DNA from: GW2011-AR15 sp964428335
GTDB lineage: Archaea; Nanobdellota; Nanobdellia; Woesearchaeales; GW2011-AR15
DNA length: 64,000 nucleotides
Assembly (NCBI GenBank): GCA_964428335.1
Contig: CAYRXW010000001.1
Span: 186,001-250,000 of the forward strand
Direction of reading: 5' to 3'
The translations under genes and the position numbers were made by a program. Shown here piece by piece: positions 22,737-31,836 of the stretch. How positions within the stretch are numbered: position 1 is the first letter of the stretch; each line of letters begins with the position of its first letter. Under the pieces are notes generated by a model. That model searched no databases. It was not told where the DNA came from and was given only the letters and a program-made list of their open reading frames with translations.

Positions 22737-24131
22737 TCATGTATTACAATGGGTTTTGTAAATAGCATCATATTCCTTAGGGGGAGGGATTTTAAATTTT
22801 TTTAGTTTGTCATTTTTTGTATACGGTGAAGAAACTGCTTCTATTAATTCATAAACTTTTTTTAATTTGCTGGATTTTTCATACTCATCTAATGCTTCTT
22901 CTACAAGATAATTTCTTAGAATTCTTACCGGATTAACTTTTTGCATAAGTTCAAAATTTAAACCAACTTTTTTTAGTTCTGATTTTAGTTTTAGAAATTC
23001 AGGTTTTTTATATAATTCATCACTAATTGAATTGGGATACATAAGTTCAAGAAATGTATTTGTATAGTCTGCTTTGTTTCTTTCTAAAAAATGCAGAAAT
23101 GCATGTATTAGCTCTTCTGCAGATGCTGCATTTTCAATTCCTAGTTTTTGACTCATCATAAGCATGAATTTCCTCTCAAAATGTGAATCAAACTTTTCTA
23201 ATTCTTTCTTAAGCTCTTTTTTGGCTATTTCGATATCTTTGTCAAAAAGTGGAAGAATAGTTTTAGCAAAAACATTCAGATTCCATTTTAGTATATCTTT
23301 TTGATTGCCAAAACTATATCTTTTATAGACGTCTATTTGGCTAAATGTTGCCAAATAATCGAATTTGTTTAGGAATGCACAAGGTCCGTAATCAAAGGTC
23401 TGCCCTGTTATACTCATATTATCAGTATTCATTACACCATGTATAAATCCTACTCTGTACCAGTCGACAACCATGTCTGCAGTGTTTTTAACAACGTTTT
23501 GAAAAAATTTTAAATACTTTTTTTCTGAATTTATGAGTTTTGGATAATGCCTTTCTATGACATAATCTGTAAACTCTTTTAGTTCTTTAAGAGTACAGAA
23601 CTTTGAAACATATTCGAAAGTTCCAAACCGGATATGACTATCCATTACACGGATAAGGATTGCACCATCATGAACTTTTTCTCTTAGTACTTTTTCATTG
23701 GTTGATATTACAGCCAGGCTTTCACTTGTTTTAACACCTAAATTTTTCATTGCATAGCTGTATAGGTATTCTCTAATCATTGAGGCAGCCGCAGCTTTAC
23801 CATCGCCTCCTCTTGAATAAGGAGTTATCCCTGAACCCTTTAGCTGAATATCAAATCTTTGATTATTTGCAGTAATATGTTCACCAAGTATCATGGCACG
23901 CCCATCTCCCAGCATAGTAAAATAGCCAAATTGATGTCCTGCATAGGCTTGAGCAAAAGGTTCAAAAGAATCCAAAAGCTGTTTTGGGTTTTGTGAATAG
24001 TTTACTCCAAGCTTCTGCATTAATTCAGAATTAATTAAAATAATCTTCGGATTGGTTATATCAGGCAATGATACTTTTTGAAAAAGCTTAGAGCTAAGTT
24101 TTGTATAGGTGTTTTGGAAATTGTATATCAT
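22737..24131 (-). CDS. selO: SelO/YdiU pseudokinase (protein AMPylase family)
   Basis: The family transfers AMP from ATP to protein hydroxyl groups with an inverted kinase active site. Here 464 residues, against about 480 in bacteria. Characteristic sequences are 'AQAYAGHQFGYFTMLGDGRA' (residues near 58-77), 'DIQLKGSGITPYSRGGDGKA' and 'HGVMNTDNMSITGQTFDYGP' with the metal-binding Asn and Asp. The C-terminus ends 'KTHCNT', with Cys at the place where animal SelO carries selenocysteine. Presence in an archaeon suggests transfer. It is convergent with the hydrolase gene. Confidence 0.95.
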   Translation of the reverse strand: MIYNFQNTYTKLSSKLFQKVSLPDITNPKIILINSELMQKLGVNYSQNPKQLLDSFEPFAQAYAGHQFGYFTMLGDGRAMILGEHITANNQRFDIQLKGSGITPYSRGGDGKAAAASMIREYLYSYAMKNLGVKTSESLAVISTNEKVLREKVHDGAILIRVMDSHIRFGTFEYVSKFCTLKELKEFTDYVIERHYPKLINSEKKYLKFFQNVVKNTADMVVDWYRVGFIHGVMNTDNMSITGQTFDYGPCAFLNKFDYLATFSQIDVYKRYSFGNQKDILKWNLNVFAKTILPLFDKDIEIAKKELKKELEKFDSHFERKFMLMMSQKLGIENAASAEELIHAFLHFLERNKADYTNTFLELMYPNSISDELYKKPEFLKLKSELKKVGLNFELMQKVNPVRILRNYLVEEALDEYEKSSKLKKVYELIEAVSSPYTKNDKLKKFKIPPPKEYDAIYKTHCNT

Positions 24132-24210
24132 TTTAATACCGCAATATTAAGAGAATTTAGTATCTATAAATACTTTATTTAATCCTATTTTATAACTAAG
24201 GAATTAAGAG

Positions 24211-24273
24211 AAGTCGCCGAAGGAGATTTTTGTGGAAGAAAAATTCAGGAAGAATGATTCTGTCTTTATCTGA
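24211..24273 (+). pseudogene. Remnant matching the C-terminal tail of TrhO
   Basis: Translation gives 'KSPKEIFVEEKFRKNDSVFI' and a stop, matching the end of trhO ('KSGDEITLIVNEKVRKNDAVLI' in outline) at roughly three quarters of the DNA bases in the last 14 codons. The reading frame breaks just upstream ('ITKEL' then frameshift) and there is no start. It abuts the stop of the convergent PH protein gene exactly. Confidence 0.65.
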
Positions 24274-26592
24274 TTAATACTGCTCTTTTAGTTTTTTATA
24301 AAATTCTTCATATTCCTTTATGCTGCTTATTGTCATCTCAGTCATGCTGCTTCCTACTGTATTTATTGTGATGTTTCCGTTGCCAAACATCTTATTCACC
24401 ATTCCCTGGCTTGTATTTATATGGTCAACTTTCCTGAATAGGATTGAGACCTGCTTCTTATAGAAAATCCCGTATTTTTTCAATATCCTGTGAGGCTCTA
24501 TCACATAGCTTTCAGCTTTCACATTGATTATCACCAGAGGGATTGTTATTGGAAGGAAAACTATCAGCGGAAATATAATTATGGAAATCAATATCAGCGG
24601 GAATATGTAATTCCCAAGCTGCGGCTTTGCAGAAAATAAGGTTTTCCTGAATTTTTCAGGTTCCTTTTCAATGTTTTCAATTTCATGCGAGTCAGGCTTT
24701 ATGTAAAATATCATGTCAATAAGTGTATTTTTTGTTTCAATATCCTTCACATAATTTATTGAGAATGAATTTGAGACAAGCTGCTGGTTTTTCCCCTGCT
24801 GCACAATATGCTCTCCTGAAACATCGTAATATATTGAGCCGGACTTTGAAAAAGGGTACCTTGTTATCTTGACATTTTTCACATTGCCATAAAGGACATA
24901 ATACTTTTCAACAAAGAATATCCCTTTCTTAAAGAAGACATAATTCCTGTAATATTTTAATCTCGACCTGTTATAAAATATAGTTGAATATATTGCTGCG
25001 CAGATATAAAGAAACCCAATTATCAGTATTGGTATGAAATAAAGATGTGGCTTCATAAGGATGAATGAAACCAAGAGAGCAGCTGCAGAAACAAAGGTTG
25101 CAAGAAGGTTTGACCTGAGCATCTCAATGAACGAGAATTTTGAATCTATGCTATAGATTATTTCATCTTCTTTTATCCCTGTCTTTGCAAGTATTGATTC
25201 ATATAGTCCTTTTTCCTTCTTTATGTTTGAGAATTCTATGCTTTCGCTTGAGCCTATTGACCAGAACTGGATGCTGCACGTCTTAAACCACGCATCAATG
25301 AAACTTTCCTTTAATACAATGCCTGTTATCTTCTCAGTTGTGAACTCAGTATTTTTCTTTGTAAGGAAATCAAACTTCTGCTCAATGCTGCTTCCTTTCA
25401 CAATATACTTTGTGAATGAGGCCTTTACGATCATAGTCAGGAAATAAATGATCCAAAACAGCAGGAAAGGCAATAGTATGATGCATATTGGCAAAAGCAC
25501 CAGGAGCGGAACAATCGTCCTTGCCAAATCCATTCTGTATTCTGCTGCAAATAATGTGTCCCTTGACAGTCCATCCTCAGCTGCCTTCTTAGCCTTGCCA
25601 GGACCTGCTTCTGCCACTTTTTCTTCTTTTTCGTCAATAACTGATTTTGACTGAGGTATAAGCTTATCGATGGTCTCCTCAAGCTTAGGGCCGTTTATGA
25701 TATTCTTGAAAAGTATCTCATGGTTCGAGCCCTGGCAGCTTATCTTGACATCATACAGCCCAAATAATTTATCTACAAAAGTCTGAGTAAGAGTGGAATC
25801 TGAAAGGTTTTCCATTGGAATAAGCGCATAGTTTTTTGTGAGGAACCCTTCGCTATATATTATTGCATCAGAATATATCTCATATTCCCTGCTGCGCAGG
25901 TCAAAAAACTGGAAAAAGGCGCGGATAAGAAGCAGGAATATTATTGTTCCTGAAACATACATAAGGATTGGCATGTTATCAGCAAGATACTTGAAAAGAA
26001 CCTCTCCGGCATAAAGGGCCATGAACACAATGAATGCGATTGTCCCGATAAATGATGAAAATACCTCAAAGAAGACCCCAAGGCTGCTCGGCCTTTCTTT
26101 CTGCATGAGCTTGGATTTTGTAGCCTTAAACCCGTTATATTTCAAAAGCTCCTCAATATAATCATACACTCCTTTTGGTTCATATATGCATGATAAATAG
26201 ATTTCAGCTGCGCTTGTGCCTGCAGATTCAACCTTTATGTTTCCAACACTGAAAAGCTTATTTGGGATGAAAGGCAGGGCCATCTTTACATGGGTGATGT
26301 TTTTTATATTGAGCTCAACTTCAAAATCAGAGAAAATACTTCCGCCTTTCCTTATAATCTTATTTGGCTGGAAGATATACCTTTCCTTCCTGTATTTTAC
26401 TGAAAGGATTATGTAATTGAAAATATTTATTGTGAAAAACGCAGAAAGCAGGATGATCTCAGGATACACAAGTATTTTTCTTACTGCAAAATAAATTCCT
26501 AAAAAGAAGATCAGGAACATGAAAAATCCGAAAACAAGCTTATAATACAGGAATGCAGGCCTATAAGGCTTTAGCTCATAATTCTGAGGCAT
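24274..26592 (-). CDS. Large membrane protein with three bacterial-type PH (bPH2/DUF304) domains
   Basis: 772 residues built from repeated modules: a pair of membrane segments followed by a PH-like domain with 'RILKKYGIFYKKQVSILFRKVDHI' type sequences. Copies start near residues 75, 235 and 400, with further related segments near 550 and 700 ('IRKGGSIFSDFEVELNIKNI', 'EYEIYSDAIIYSEGFLTKN', 'GTFYKK'-like). It resembles YdbT, a Bacillus protein with tandem bPH2 domains of unknown role. A charged linker ('VIDEKEEKVAEAGPGKAKKA') lies near residue 315. Function unknown; lipid or surface-sensing is a guess. Confidence 0.8.
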   Translation of the reverse strand: MPQNYELKPYRPAFLYYKLVFGFFMFLIFFLGIYFAVRKILVYPEIILLSAFFTINIFNYIILSVKYRKERYIFQPNKIIRKGGSIFSDFEVELNIKNITHVKMALPFIPNKLFSVGNIKVESAGTSAAEIYLSCIYEPKGVYDYIEELLKYNGFKATKSKLMQKERPSSLGVFFEVFSSFIGTIAFIVFMALYAGEVLFKYLADNMPILMYVSGTIIFLLLIRAFFQFFDLRSREYEIYSDAIIYSEGFLTKNYALIPMENLSDSTLTQTFVDKLFGLYDVKISCQGSNHEILFKNIINGPKLEETIDKLIPQSKSVIDEKEEKVAEAGPGKAKKAAEDGLSRDTLFAAEYRMDLARTIVPLLVLLPICIILLPFLLFWIIYFLTMIVKASFTKYIVKGSSIEQKFDFLTKKNTEFTTEKITGIVLKESFIDAWFKTCSIQFWSIGSSESIEFSNIKKEKGLYESILAKTGIKEDEIIYSIDSKFSFIEMLRSNLLATFVSAAALLVSFILMKPHLYFIPILIIGFLYICAAIYSTIFYNRSRLKYYRNYVFFKKGIFFVEKYYVLYGNVKNVKITRYPFSKSGSIYYDVSGEHIVQQGKNQQLVSNSFSINYVKDIETKNTLIDMIFYIKPDSHEIENIEKEPEKFRKTLFSAKPQLGNYIFPLILISIIIFPLIVFLPITIPLVIINVKAESYVIEPHRILKKYGIFYKKQVSILFRKVDHINTSQGMVNKMFGNGNITINTVGSSMTEMTISSIKEYEEFYKKLKEQY

Positions 26593-26652
26593 GAATTTTA
26601 ATTAAGATGCATTAAGTATTTAATTATAGCGATTGAACCACACGCTAATTGA

Positions 26653-27006
26653 TTATGACTTATCCAGGTTTTCCTTGACCCTGAATCTCACAATCTTTTT
26701 TATCAAACTGAATGGAATCATTTTATCCATGGGAAACTGGACAGTCCCTTTTGATGTCTTGTATTTTGACAGCTCTTTTTTGAAACCGCTTATTCCTGAA
26801 GGCCCAGGATAAAATCCAATATGGTTTTCATACGCAGCATAATGCACAAGATTTCCGTTTAACTTAAATGTCGGGATGCCATAGCACATGCATTCATCAG
26901 CATTCGGAACTGATTTTTTAATCTCCCTTCTGATAGAATTGAGCTTTTCCTGGACAACAGCCGGAAAAGATGAGATATAAGCTTCGACACCTGTTTCTTT
27001 TTTCAT
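26653..27006 (-). CDS. DUF1801/YdhG-like protein
   Basis: 117 residues. The opening 'VEAYISSFPAVVQEKLNSIR' and the core 'MCYGIPTFKLNGNLVHYAAYENHIGFYPGP' are hallmarks of DUF1801, a fold like frataxin; some relatives in Gram-positive bacteria act as iron chaperones. The role in archaea is not established. Ends in a basic tail 'KIVRFRVKENLDKS'. Confidence 0.85.
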   Translation of the reverse strand: MKKETGVEAYISSFPAVVQEKLNSIRREIKKSVPNADECMCYGIPTFKLNGNLVHYAAYENHIGFYPGPSGISGFKKELSKYKTSKGTVQFPMDKMIPFSLIKKIVRFRVKENLDKS

Positions 27007-27048
27007 TGTTATAACTTTTTCATATATGGACAGTTTAAATAATTTAGC

Positions 27049-27180
27049 TTAAGATTTTTTATATGGGCAATGCCTGCACCCGCTTTTGCAGCAATATCCT
27101 CTCCTTAAAAGATAACTTCCTGTGAAGACAAAAAGGCCATTTTCGACATAATAATCAGCATCTTCCTTAAGCTCTTCCAT
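27049..27180 (-). CDS. Small Cys-rich protein, DUF5522-like, 43 aa
   Basis: The motif 'YLLRRGYCCKSGCRHCPYKKS' in outline (RGYCC-x2-GCRHCPY) at the C-terminus is the signature of the short DUF5522 proteins, probably a metal-binding knuckle. N-terminus 'MEELKEDADYYVENGLFVF' fits the family start. It overlaps the end of the preceding minus-strand ORF in another frame. Function unknown. Confidence 0.65.
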   Translation of the reverse strand: MEELKEDADYYVENGLFVFTGSYLLRRGYCCKSGCRHCPYKKS

Positions 27181-27290
27181 TTCAATATCTGTATATTATT
27201 CTTTTTTATTTTAAACCTTGCCTTAACCATGTTTTGCAGTGGACACAGAGGACATTTGCACCCAATCTTTTTAAACTCTTTATCTTTCAT
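27105..27290 (-). CDS. Short Cys-containing ORF, 61 aa, uncertain
   Basis: The N-terminus 'MKDKEFKKIGCKCPLCPLQN' contains a CxCxxC cluster resembling DUF2769-type knuckles. The remainder is basic and low-complexity and overlaps the DUF5522-like gene in a different frame, so the C-terminal half is probably not conserved, or a frameshift separates a once longer protein. Its start is only ten bases from the divergent uvrB start, which leaves little room for promoters. Confidence 0.3.
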   Translation of the reverse strand: MKDKEFKKIGCKCPLCPLQNMVKARFKIKKNNIQILKWKSLRKMLIIMSKMAFLSSQEVIF

Positions 27291-27299
27291 AAAACTATA

Positions 27300-29225
27300 A
27301 TGGACTTCAAGCTCGAATCATCATTTATGCCAGCAGGCGACCAGCCAAAAGCAATCAAAGAACTGGTTGAAGGTTTGCAGAACAAAAAGAAGTTCCAGAC
27401 TCTTCTAGGAGTGACTGGTTCAGGAAAGACGTTCACGATGGCGAATGTCATCGAGAAGATTAAGAAACCTACTCTGGTCCTTGCGCATAACAAGACTCTG
27501 GCTGCCCAGCTTTATTCTGAATTCAAGGATTTCTTCCCGAAGAACAGGGTAGAGTACTTTGTCTCTTTCTATGATTATTACCAGCCGGAATCATACATGC
27601 CTCAAAAAGACCAGTATATAGAGAAAGATTCGCAGATAAACCCAAGGATTGAACAGATGCGTCTTTCAGCGACAGCTTCTCTTTCACACAGAAAAGATGT
27701 GATTGTTGTATCATCGATATCATGTATCTATGGCCTAGGCGATCCGGCAAGTTATAGAAAGCTAGGGACGACGCTTGAAGTTGGAGAACAGATTGACAGG
27801 CTTGAGTTAATAAAAAAACTTGTTGCAATACAATATGAAAGGAATGATACTGAACTCATGCCTGGAAGATTTCGTGTAAAAGGAAATACAATCGATCTTG
27901 TCTTAGGATATTACCAGAACATCATGCGTATCGAGATGATGGGAGATAAGATAGAAAGGCTAAGCGAGCATGACAAGAACACAGGGGCACTTATTGAGAA
28001 GATGAACTATCTGGACATCTATCCTGCAAAGCATTTTGTTGTCACTGATAATGCAAGGGAAGATGCATTAAAGACAATAAAAGAGGAGCTTGATGAAGTG
28101 CTCCCGAAGATGAGCATGATGGAGGCCCACAGGCTGAAGCAGAGGACACAATATGACCTAGAAATGCTCAAAGAGACAGGATACTGCAAAGGCATAGAGA
28201 ATTATTCAAGGCATTTTGACAAGAGAAAGCCAGGTGAAAAGCCTTATACCTTGCTTGATTATTTTCCGAAAGATTTCCTGTTTATAATTGATGAATCGCA
28301 TCAGACAATCCCTCAGTCAAGGGGCATGTTTAATGGAGATTTCCAGAGAAAAAAGAACCTTGTTGATTATGGATTTAGGCTGCCATGCGCATTTGACAAC
28401 AGACCCTTAAATTTCAAGGAATTCGAGACATATTTCAACAATGTGATATTCGTCTCTGCAACACCTTCAGAATATGAGCTAGAGAAATCAAAGACAGCGG
28501 TTGAACAGATAATCAGACCAACAGGACTTATTGATCCAGTTGTAGAAATCAGGAAGATAGAGGGCCAGGTGCCTGACATAATATCTGAGATAAATAAGAC
28601 AATCAAGAAAGGCAACCGTGCACTTATAACTACACTAACAAAGAAGCTTGCAGAGGAACTTACGGATTTCCTTGCTGAGAGCAAGATAAAGACAAGATAC
28701 CTGCATTCAGACATAGATACACTGGAGAGGACAGAGATAATCCGTGAACTACGTCTTGGAAAGTTTGATGTCTTAGTTGGTATTAATTTATTGAGGGAAG
28801 GACTCGATATACCTGAGATAGGTTTCATCGGCATACTTGATGCAGACAAGGAAGGTTTCCTTCGTGATGCAAGATCTTTGATCCAGATAATAGGAAGGGC
28901 AGCAAGGAATGTAGAATCAAAAGTTATCTTATATGCAGATAATATGACTGATTCGATAAAAAAAGCGATATCTGAGACTGAAAGGAGGAGAAGGATTCAG
29001 GTTGAATATAATGAAAAACATCATATAACTCCACTGACTATAATCAAACCTGTGAAAGAGAAAGAAGTAGATATAAAAGATATCAAGCACATACCAAAGG
29101 CAGATATTCCGAATATGCTGATTGAACTGGAAGCAGAGATGCAGCAGGCTGCTGAGATGCTTGAATTTGAGAAAGCCATAGCGATAAGGGATAGGATGAA
29201 GAAGCTTAGTGCGAACATGTCATAA
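27300..29225 (+). CDS. uvrB: Excinuclease ABC subunit B
   Basis: The helicase-like subunit that verifies damage and positions UvrC. 641 residues, start at ATG 27300 ('MDFKLESSFMPAGDQPKAI'); the longer open frame to 27234 would run through the divergent small gene. Walker A 'LLGVTGSGKTFTMAN' near residue 40, the beta-hairpin region 'YDYYQPESYMP' near 95, helicase motifs 'VSATPSEYE' and 'IGRAARN', and the C-terminal UVR helix pair 'EAEMQQAAEMLEFEKAIAIR' that binds UvrC. It is complete and of normal length. Confidence 0.98.
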   Translation: MDFKLESSFMPAGDQPKAIKELVEGLQNKKKFQTLLGVTGSGKTFTMANVIEKIKKPTLVLAHNKTLAAQLYSEFKDFFPKNRVEYFVSFYDYYQPESYMPQKDQYIEKDSQINPRIEQMRLSATASLSHRKDVIVVSSISCIYGLGDPASYRKLGTTLEVGEQIDRLELIKKLVAIQYERNDTELMPGRFRVKGNTIDLVLGYYQNIMRIEMMGDKIERLSEHDKNTGALIEKMNYLDIYPAKHFVVTDNAREDALKTIKEELDEVLPKMSMMEAHRLKQRTQYDLEMLKETGYCKGIENYSRHFDKRKPGEKPYTLLDYFPKDFLFIIDESHQTIPQSRGMFNGDFQRKKNLVDYGFRLPCAFDNRPLNFKEFETYFNNVIFVSATPSEYELEKSKTAVEQIIRPTGLIDPVVEIRKIEGQVPDIISEINKTIKKGNRALITTLTKKLAEELTDFLAESKIKTRYLHSDIDTLERTEIIRELRLGKFDVLVGINLLREGLDIPEIGFIGILDADKEGFLRDARSLIQIIGRAARNVESKVILYADNMTDSIKKAISETERRRRIQVEYNEKHHITPLTIIKPVKEKEVDIKDIKHIPKADIPNMLIELEAEMQQAAEMLEFEKAIAIRDRMKKLSANMS

Positions 29226-29260
29226 AAGATGATTTTTCTTGTTTTGTTTATTTCAATGAT

Positions 29261-29297
29261 TTCAACCTGAATTGAAACTTAAGCAAGGTTTTTATAT
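29261..29297 (+). promoter_or_regulatory. Lipoprotein-type promoter with 16-base palindrome
   Basis: TTCAACCTGAATTGAA (29261-29276), one mismatch from a perfect palindrome, then 12 bases, then the TATA box TTTTTATAT (29289-29297). Same layout as at 18508, 45425 and 58043. Confidence 0.65.
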
Positions 29298-29329
29298 CTT
29301 AATAACATAGCTGTTAAATGGTGATTATC

Positions 29330-29848
29330 ATGAGACAGATGATTTATTTTAGCATAGTAATTTCAGCATTGCTGCTTTTTGGATGTACACAGAAAAATGA
29401 GATAGCAAATCCCGCATCAGTGTTTTGTGAAGAGCAGGGCGGGACGCTTGAGATAATAACAGGAGAAGACGGCAGCCAGTCTGGCATATGCACGCTTAAG
29501 GATGGAACAAAATGCGAAGAATGGGCTTATTTTAGGGGAGAATGCCCTCAAAGCTTTGAAATCGCTGAAACATTGGACATTGACTGCACTTTGGACGCTG
29601 ACTGTGAAACTCCAGATGACTATCTGATCAGGTCTTCCTGTCCGTATACGACAAAATGCCTGGAAAGCAAATGCACAGTAGTCTGCCCAAGATTTGATGG
29701 TGAAAAATACCTAGATGTCAGAGACTGTGGAGAGTGTCCTCAGTTCATGCCTGCTGCACCAGATTTTTGCAAAGATGGTGTGATTGTTCCAGGTGAGAAA
29801 GATGAATGCGGATGCCAGATGCCTCCTTCATGTGCTAATGATAATTAA
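29330..29848 (+). CDS. Lipoprotein with DUF333 domain
   Basis: The start is ATG 29330, preceded by GGTGATTATC; an in-frame ATG at 29318 lies upstream of that site. Lipobox LFGC (Cys about residue 19). DUF333 follows: 'NPASVFCEEQGGTLEI' and 'GICTLKDGTKCEEWAYFRGEC', a short putative haemolysin-like module of unknown function in bacterial and archaeal envelope proteins. The C-terminal half is a second Cys-rich region with ten or more cysteines. A surface-anchored protein. Confidence 0.85.
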   Translation: MRQMIYFSIVISALLLFGCTQKNEIANPASVFCEEQGGTLEIITGEDGSQSGICTLKDGTKCEEWAYFRGECPQSFEIAETLDIDCTLDADCETPDDYLIRSSCPYTTKCLESKCTVVCPRFDGEKYLDVRDCGECPQFMPAAPDFCKDGVIVPGEKDECGCQMPPSCANDN

Positions 29849-29881
29849 ATATACTTAGCAGGAATAGATATTATTTTTTTC

Positions 29882-30952
29882 TTAATTGAATAAGCTTCCA
29901 TAGATCAGCCCGGAAATAGTTGTGAAACCTATTATCAATAGGACATATGCAATTGTCCTTTTGTTCCCTATCAGTTTTCTTATCACAAGTATGCTGGAAA
30001 ATGATATCACTGGGTCAGCAAGCAAATATGCCAAAAGAGGTCCTTTTGCCATTCCCAAAGAGAGGAACATCTTGGCCATAGGGACTTCTACAAGTGTAGG
30101 GAAATACATGAATATTCCAAAAATTGCGGCAATGAAATTTGCAGGCAGCGTATTTTTCCCAAGATGTTTGCCAAGATAGTTTTCCGGCATAACAGATGAC
30201 AGCACTCCGGCAATGAATATCCCAATCAAAAGCAATGGGAAGATCTTTTTGAAAAACATCCATGTTTCTCTTAGCCATGACAGGTTTTCCTGCTTATCAA
30301 ACAGAAGCAAAGAAACAGCAGATATCAAAGCGACCTGGCCTGCCATTATATAATACCTTAAAGGCACTGTTACTCTTGTACCTACAATCAATGTGCTTAT
30401 CAGAAGCATAAAGAATATTACCAGCCTGTGTCTCTTTAAAATTGGCATATCAGAATGTTCTTTTTTTGCAACTTCATTTTTTATTCTTATTTTGCTTTTC
30501 TTTAGGTCTATTTTTTCATCTTCTTTGAACATTCCTGAGATTATTATCCCAATCACAACAGCAAAAATCACCGAAAGAAAAATTCTTGCCAATGCAAAAT
30601 CCCAGCCAAGGACACTTCCTGTCAATGATATCGCAAGGATATTTGTCGCAGGAGCAGTATATAGGAATGCAAGCGCAGGACCAAGCCCGGCCCCATTTTT
30701 CTTTATCCCTGCAAAAAGCGGAAGGACAGTGCAGGAACATACAGCCAAAAGAAGCCCTGCGATTATTGAGATAGGATATGCGATGTATTTTTTTGCGTCT
30801 TTTCCCAGATAAGTTATTATCTTATCTTTTGGGATAAGTGCAGACATAGCTCCAGCAATAAAAAATGCAGGTATCAGGCAGGTGAGGACATGCTCTCTTA
30901 GGTATTCAATAAGCGCATTTATTCCAGCAAAAAATATCAATGATAAGCTCAT
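29882..30952 (-). CDS. Permease of the UPF0718/DUF318 (ArsP-like) family
   Basis: 356 residues with about eight to nine membrane segments in two related halves. Family motifs include 'VCSCTVLPLFAGIKKNGAGLGPALAFLYTAP' in outline (CSC-x2-P near residue 68) and, in the second half, 'FPTLVEVPMAKMFLSLGM'. Members export organoarsenicals or take part in metal and redox stress. The start overlaps the stop of the thioredoxin-like gene (ATGA), and an ArsR-type regulator lies upstream, so the three form one unit. The exact substrate is not known. Confidence 0.85.
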   Translation of the reverse strand: MSLSLIFFAGINALIEYLREHVLTCLIPAFFIAGAMSALIPKDKIITYLGKDAKKYIAYPISIIAGLLLAVCSCTVLPLFAGIKKNGAGLGPALAFLYTAPATNILAISLTGSVLGWDFALARIFLSVIFAVVIGIIISGMFKEDEKIDLKKSKIRIKNEVAKKEHSDMPILKRHRLVIFFMLLISTLIVGTRVTVPLRYYIMAGQVALISAVSLLLFDKQENLSWLRETWMFFKKIFPLLLIGIFIAGVLSSVMPENYLGKHLGKNTLPANFIAAIFGIFMYFPTLVEVPMAKMFLSLGMAKGPLLAYLLADPVISFSSILVIRKLIGNKRTIAYVLLIIGFTTISGLIYGSLFN

Positions 30953-31179
30953 CTTAAATATGCCTTTATCTCCTCAGCTAAGAGGATTTTCCCCTGTGAA
31001 ACAATCTTTCCATTTATTGCAATAGCAGGCGTCATCATGACACCGGCATCAGTTATTTTTTCAAAATCAGTCACTTTTTCAAAATCTGCCCTGATCTTTA
31101 GTTCATCAGCTGCTTTTCTTGCATTCTGCTCAAGCATCACGCATTTTGCGCAACCTTTTCCGTATATGCTTATTTTCAT
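30949..31179 (-). CDS. Thioredoxin-like redox-active disulfide protein
   Basis: 76 residues of the short glutaredoxin-like family (MTH895/TM0996 type). CxxC-like active site in 'YGKGCAKCVMLEQN' (Cys 10, Cys 13) and cis-Pro in 'MMTPAIAINGKIVSQGK'. Regularly found beside UPF0718 permeases, to which it may deliver electrons or a bound metal(loid). Translationally coupled to the permease. Confidence 0.9.
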   Translation of the reverse strand: MKISIYGKGCAKCVMLEQNARKAADELKIRADFEKVTDFEKITDAGVMMTPAIAINGKIVSQGKILLAEEIKAYLR

Positions 31180-31192
31180 ATTTATATTAATA

Positions 31193-31214
31193 AATATTTG
31201 TATATATAAATATT
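31193..31214 (-). promoter_or_regulatory. Operator/promoter of the thioredoxin-permease unit
   Basis: AATATTT (31193-31199) and AAATATT (31208-31214) form an inverted repeat enclosing a TATA box read leftward, 14 bases before the thioredoxin gene start. The ArsR-type protein encoded just upstream is the likely binder. Confidence 0.5.
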
Positions 31215-31251
31215 ACTGAATTAAAATTATAATACTATTTTTTAAACAGAT

Positions 31252-31518
31252 TTATTTTAAAATGCCAAGAATTTTTATTGCCCTTTTATCGACTATTCTA
31301 AATATGACTTTTGTCCCGTCTTTTCTTGATTTTATTATGCCTGCATCCTCAAGCTTTTTTAGGTGCAGTGAGACATTAGGCTGGGATTTTTTTGTATAAG
31401 GGACAATGTTACATGCGCACTGTTCACCATTTTTTAGGAATTCAAGTATCTTTATTCTAGTATCGTCTGAAATTGCCTTTAGGAATGATAACTTCTTATC
31501 CATCTGAAGTGCAAACAT
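31252..31518 (-). CDS. ArsR-family metal/redox-responsive repressor
   Basis: 88 residues, winged helix-turn-helix: 'ISDDTRIKILEFLKNGEQCACNIV', recognition helix 'KSQPNVSLHLKKLEDAGI', wing 'SRKDGTKVIFRI'. The CAC pair in helix 3 (about residues 33-35) is the usual alpha-3 site for As(III)/Cd(II)-type sensing. It heads the thioredoxin-permease unit with a gap of about 70 bases holding an operator. An alternative start lies five codons downstream (ATG 31503). Confidence 0.9.
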   Translation of the reverse strand: MFALQMDKKLSFLKAISDDTRIKILEFLKNGEQCACNIVPYTKKSQPNVSLHLKKLEDAGIIKSRKDGTKVIFRIVDKRAIKILGILK

Positions 31519-31563
31519 TTATGGGTTTAAATATTTATACTACAATATATAATTAAAATAATC

Positions 31564-31836
31564 CTAAAGCTCAAACTCATCTATAAAGTCAATGATATAC
31601 TTGTATTTCTCCAGGAACTTAAATCCCTTGTCAGCAAGTGAAACGTATTTTTTATTGTTTTTATCAAGCTCTTCTCTTATGAATTCCTTTTTAAGAAGCT
31701 CATCATAATATTCAGAGAAGCTCTGCGAAGATATGTTTGAAAATCTAAGGAGCGGTGTAGGTTTTATAGAATTGTTGTTGTCGTGTACAATCTTCAGGAT
31801 GGAATAGATTATCTCAAGCCGGTCTCTTTTTGCCAT
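31564..31836 (-). CDS. Winged-helix (HTH_45-like) regulator
   Basis: 90 residues of the archaeal 'HTH_45' type: 'RLEIIYSILKIV', 'TPLLRFSNISSQSFSEYYDEL', 'FIREE', 'YVSLADKGFKFLEKYKYII'. The C-terminal helix continues as dimer arm. The gene overlaps the end of the upstream membrane protein gene by 23 bases, so the two are a pair. Targets unknown. Confidence 0.75.
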   Translation of the reverse strand: MAKRDRLEIIYSILKIVHDNNNSIKPTPLLRFSNISSQSFSEYYDELLKKEFIREELDKNNKKYVSLADKGFKFLEKYKYIIDFIDEFEL

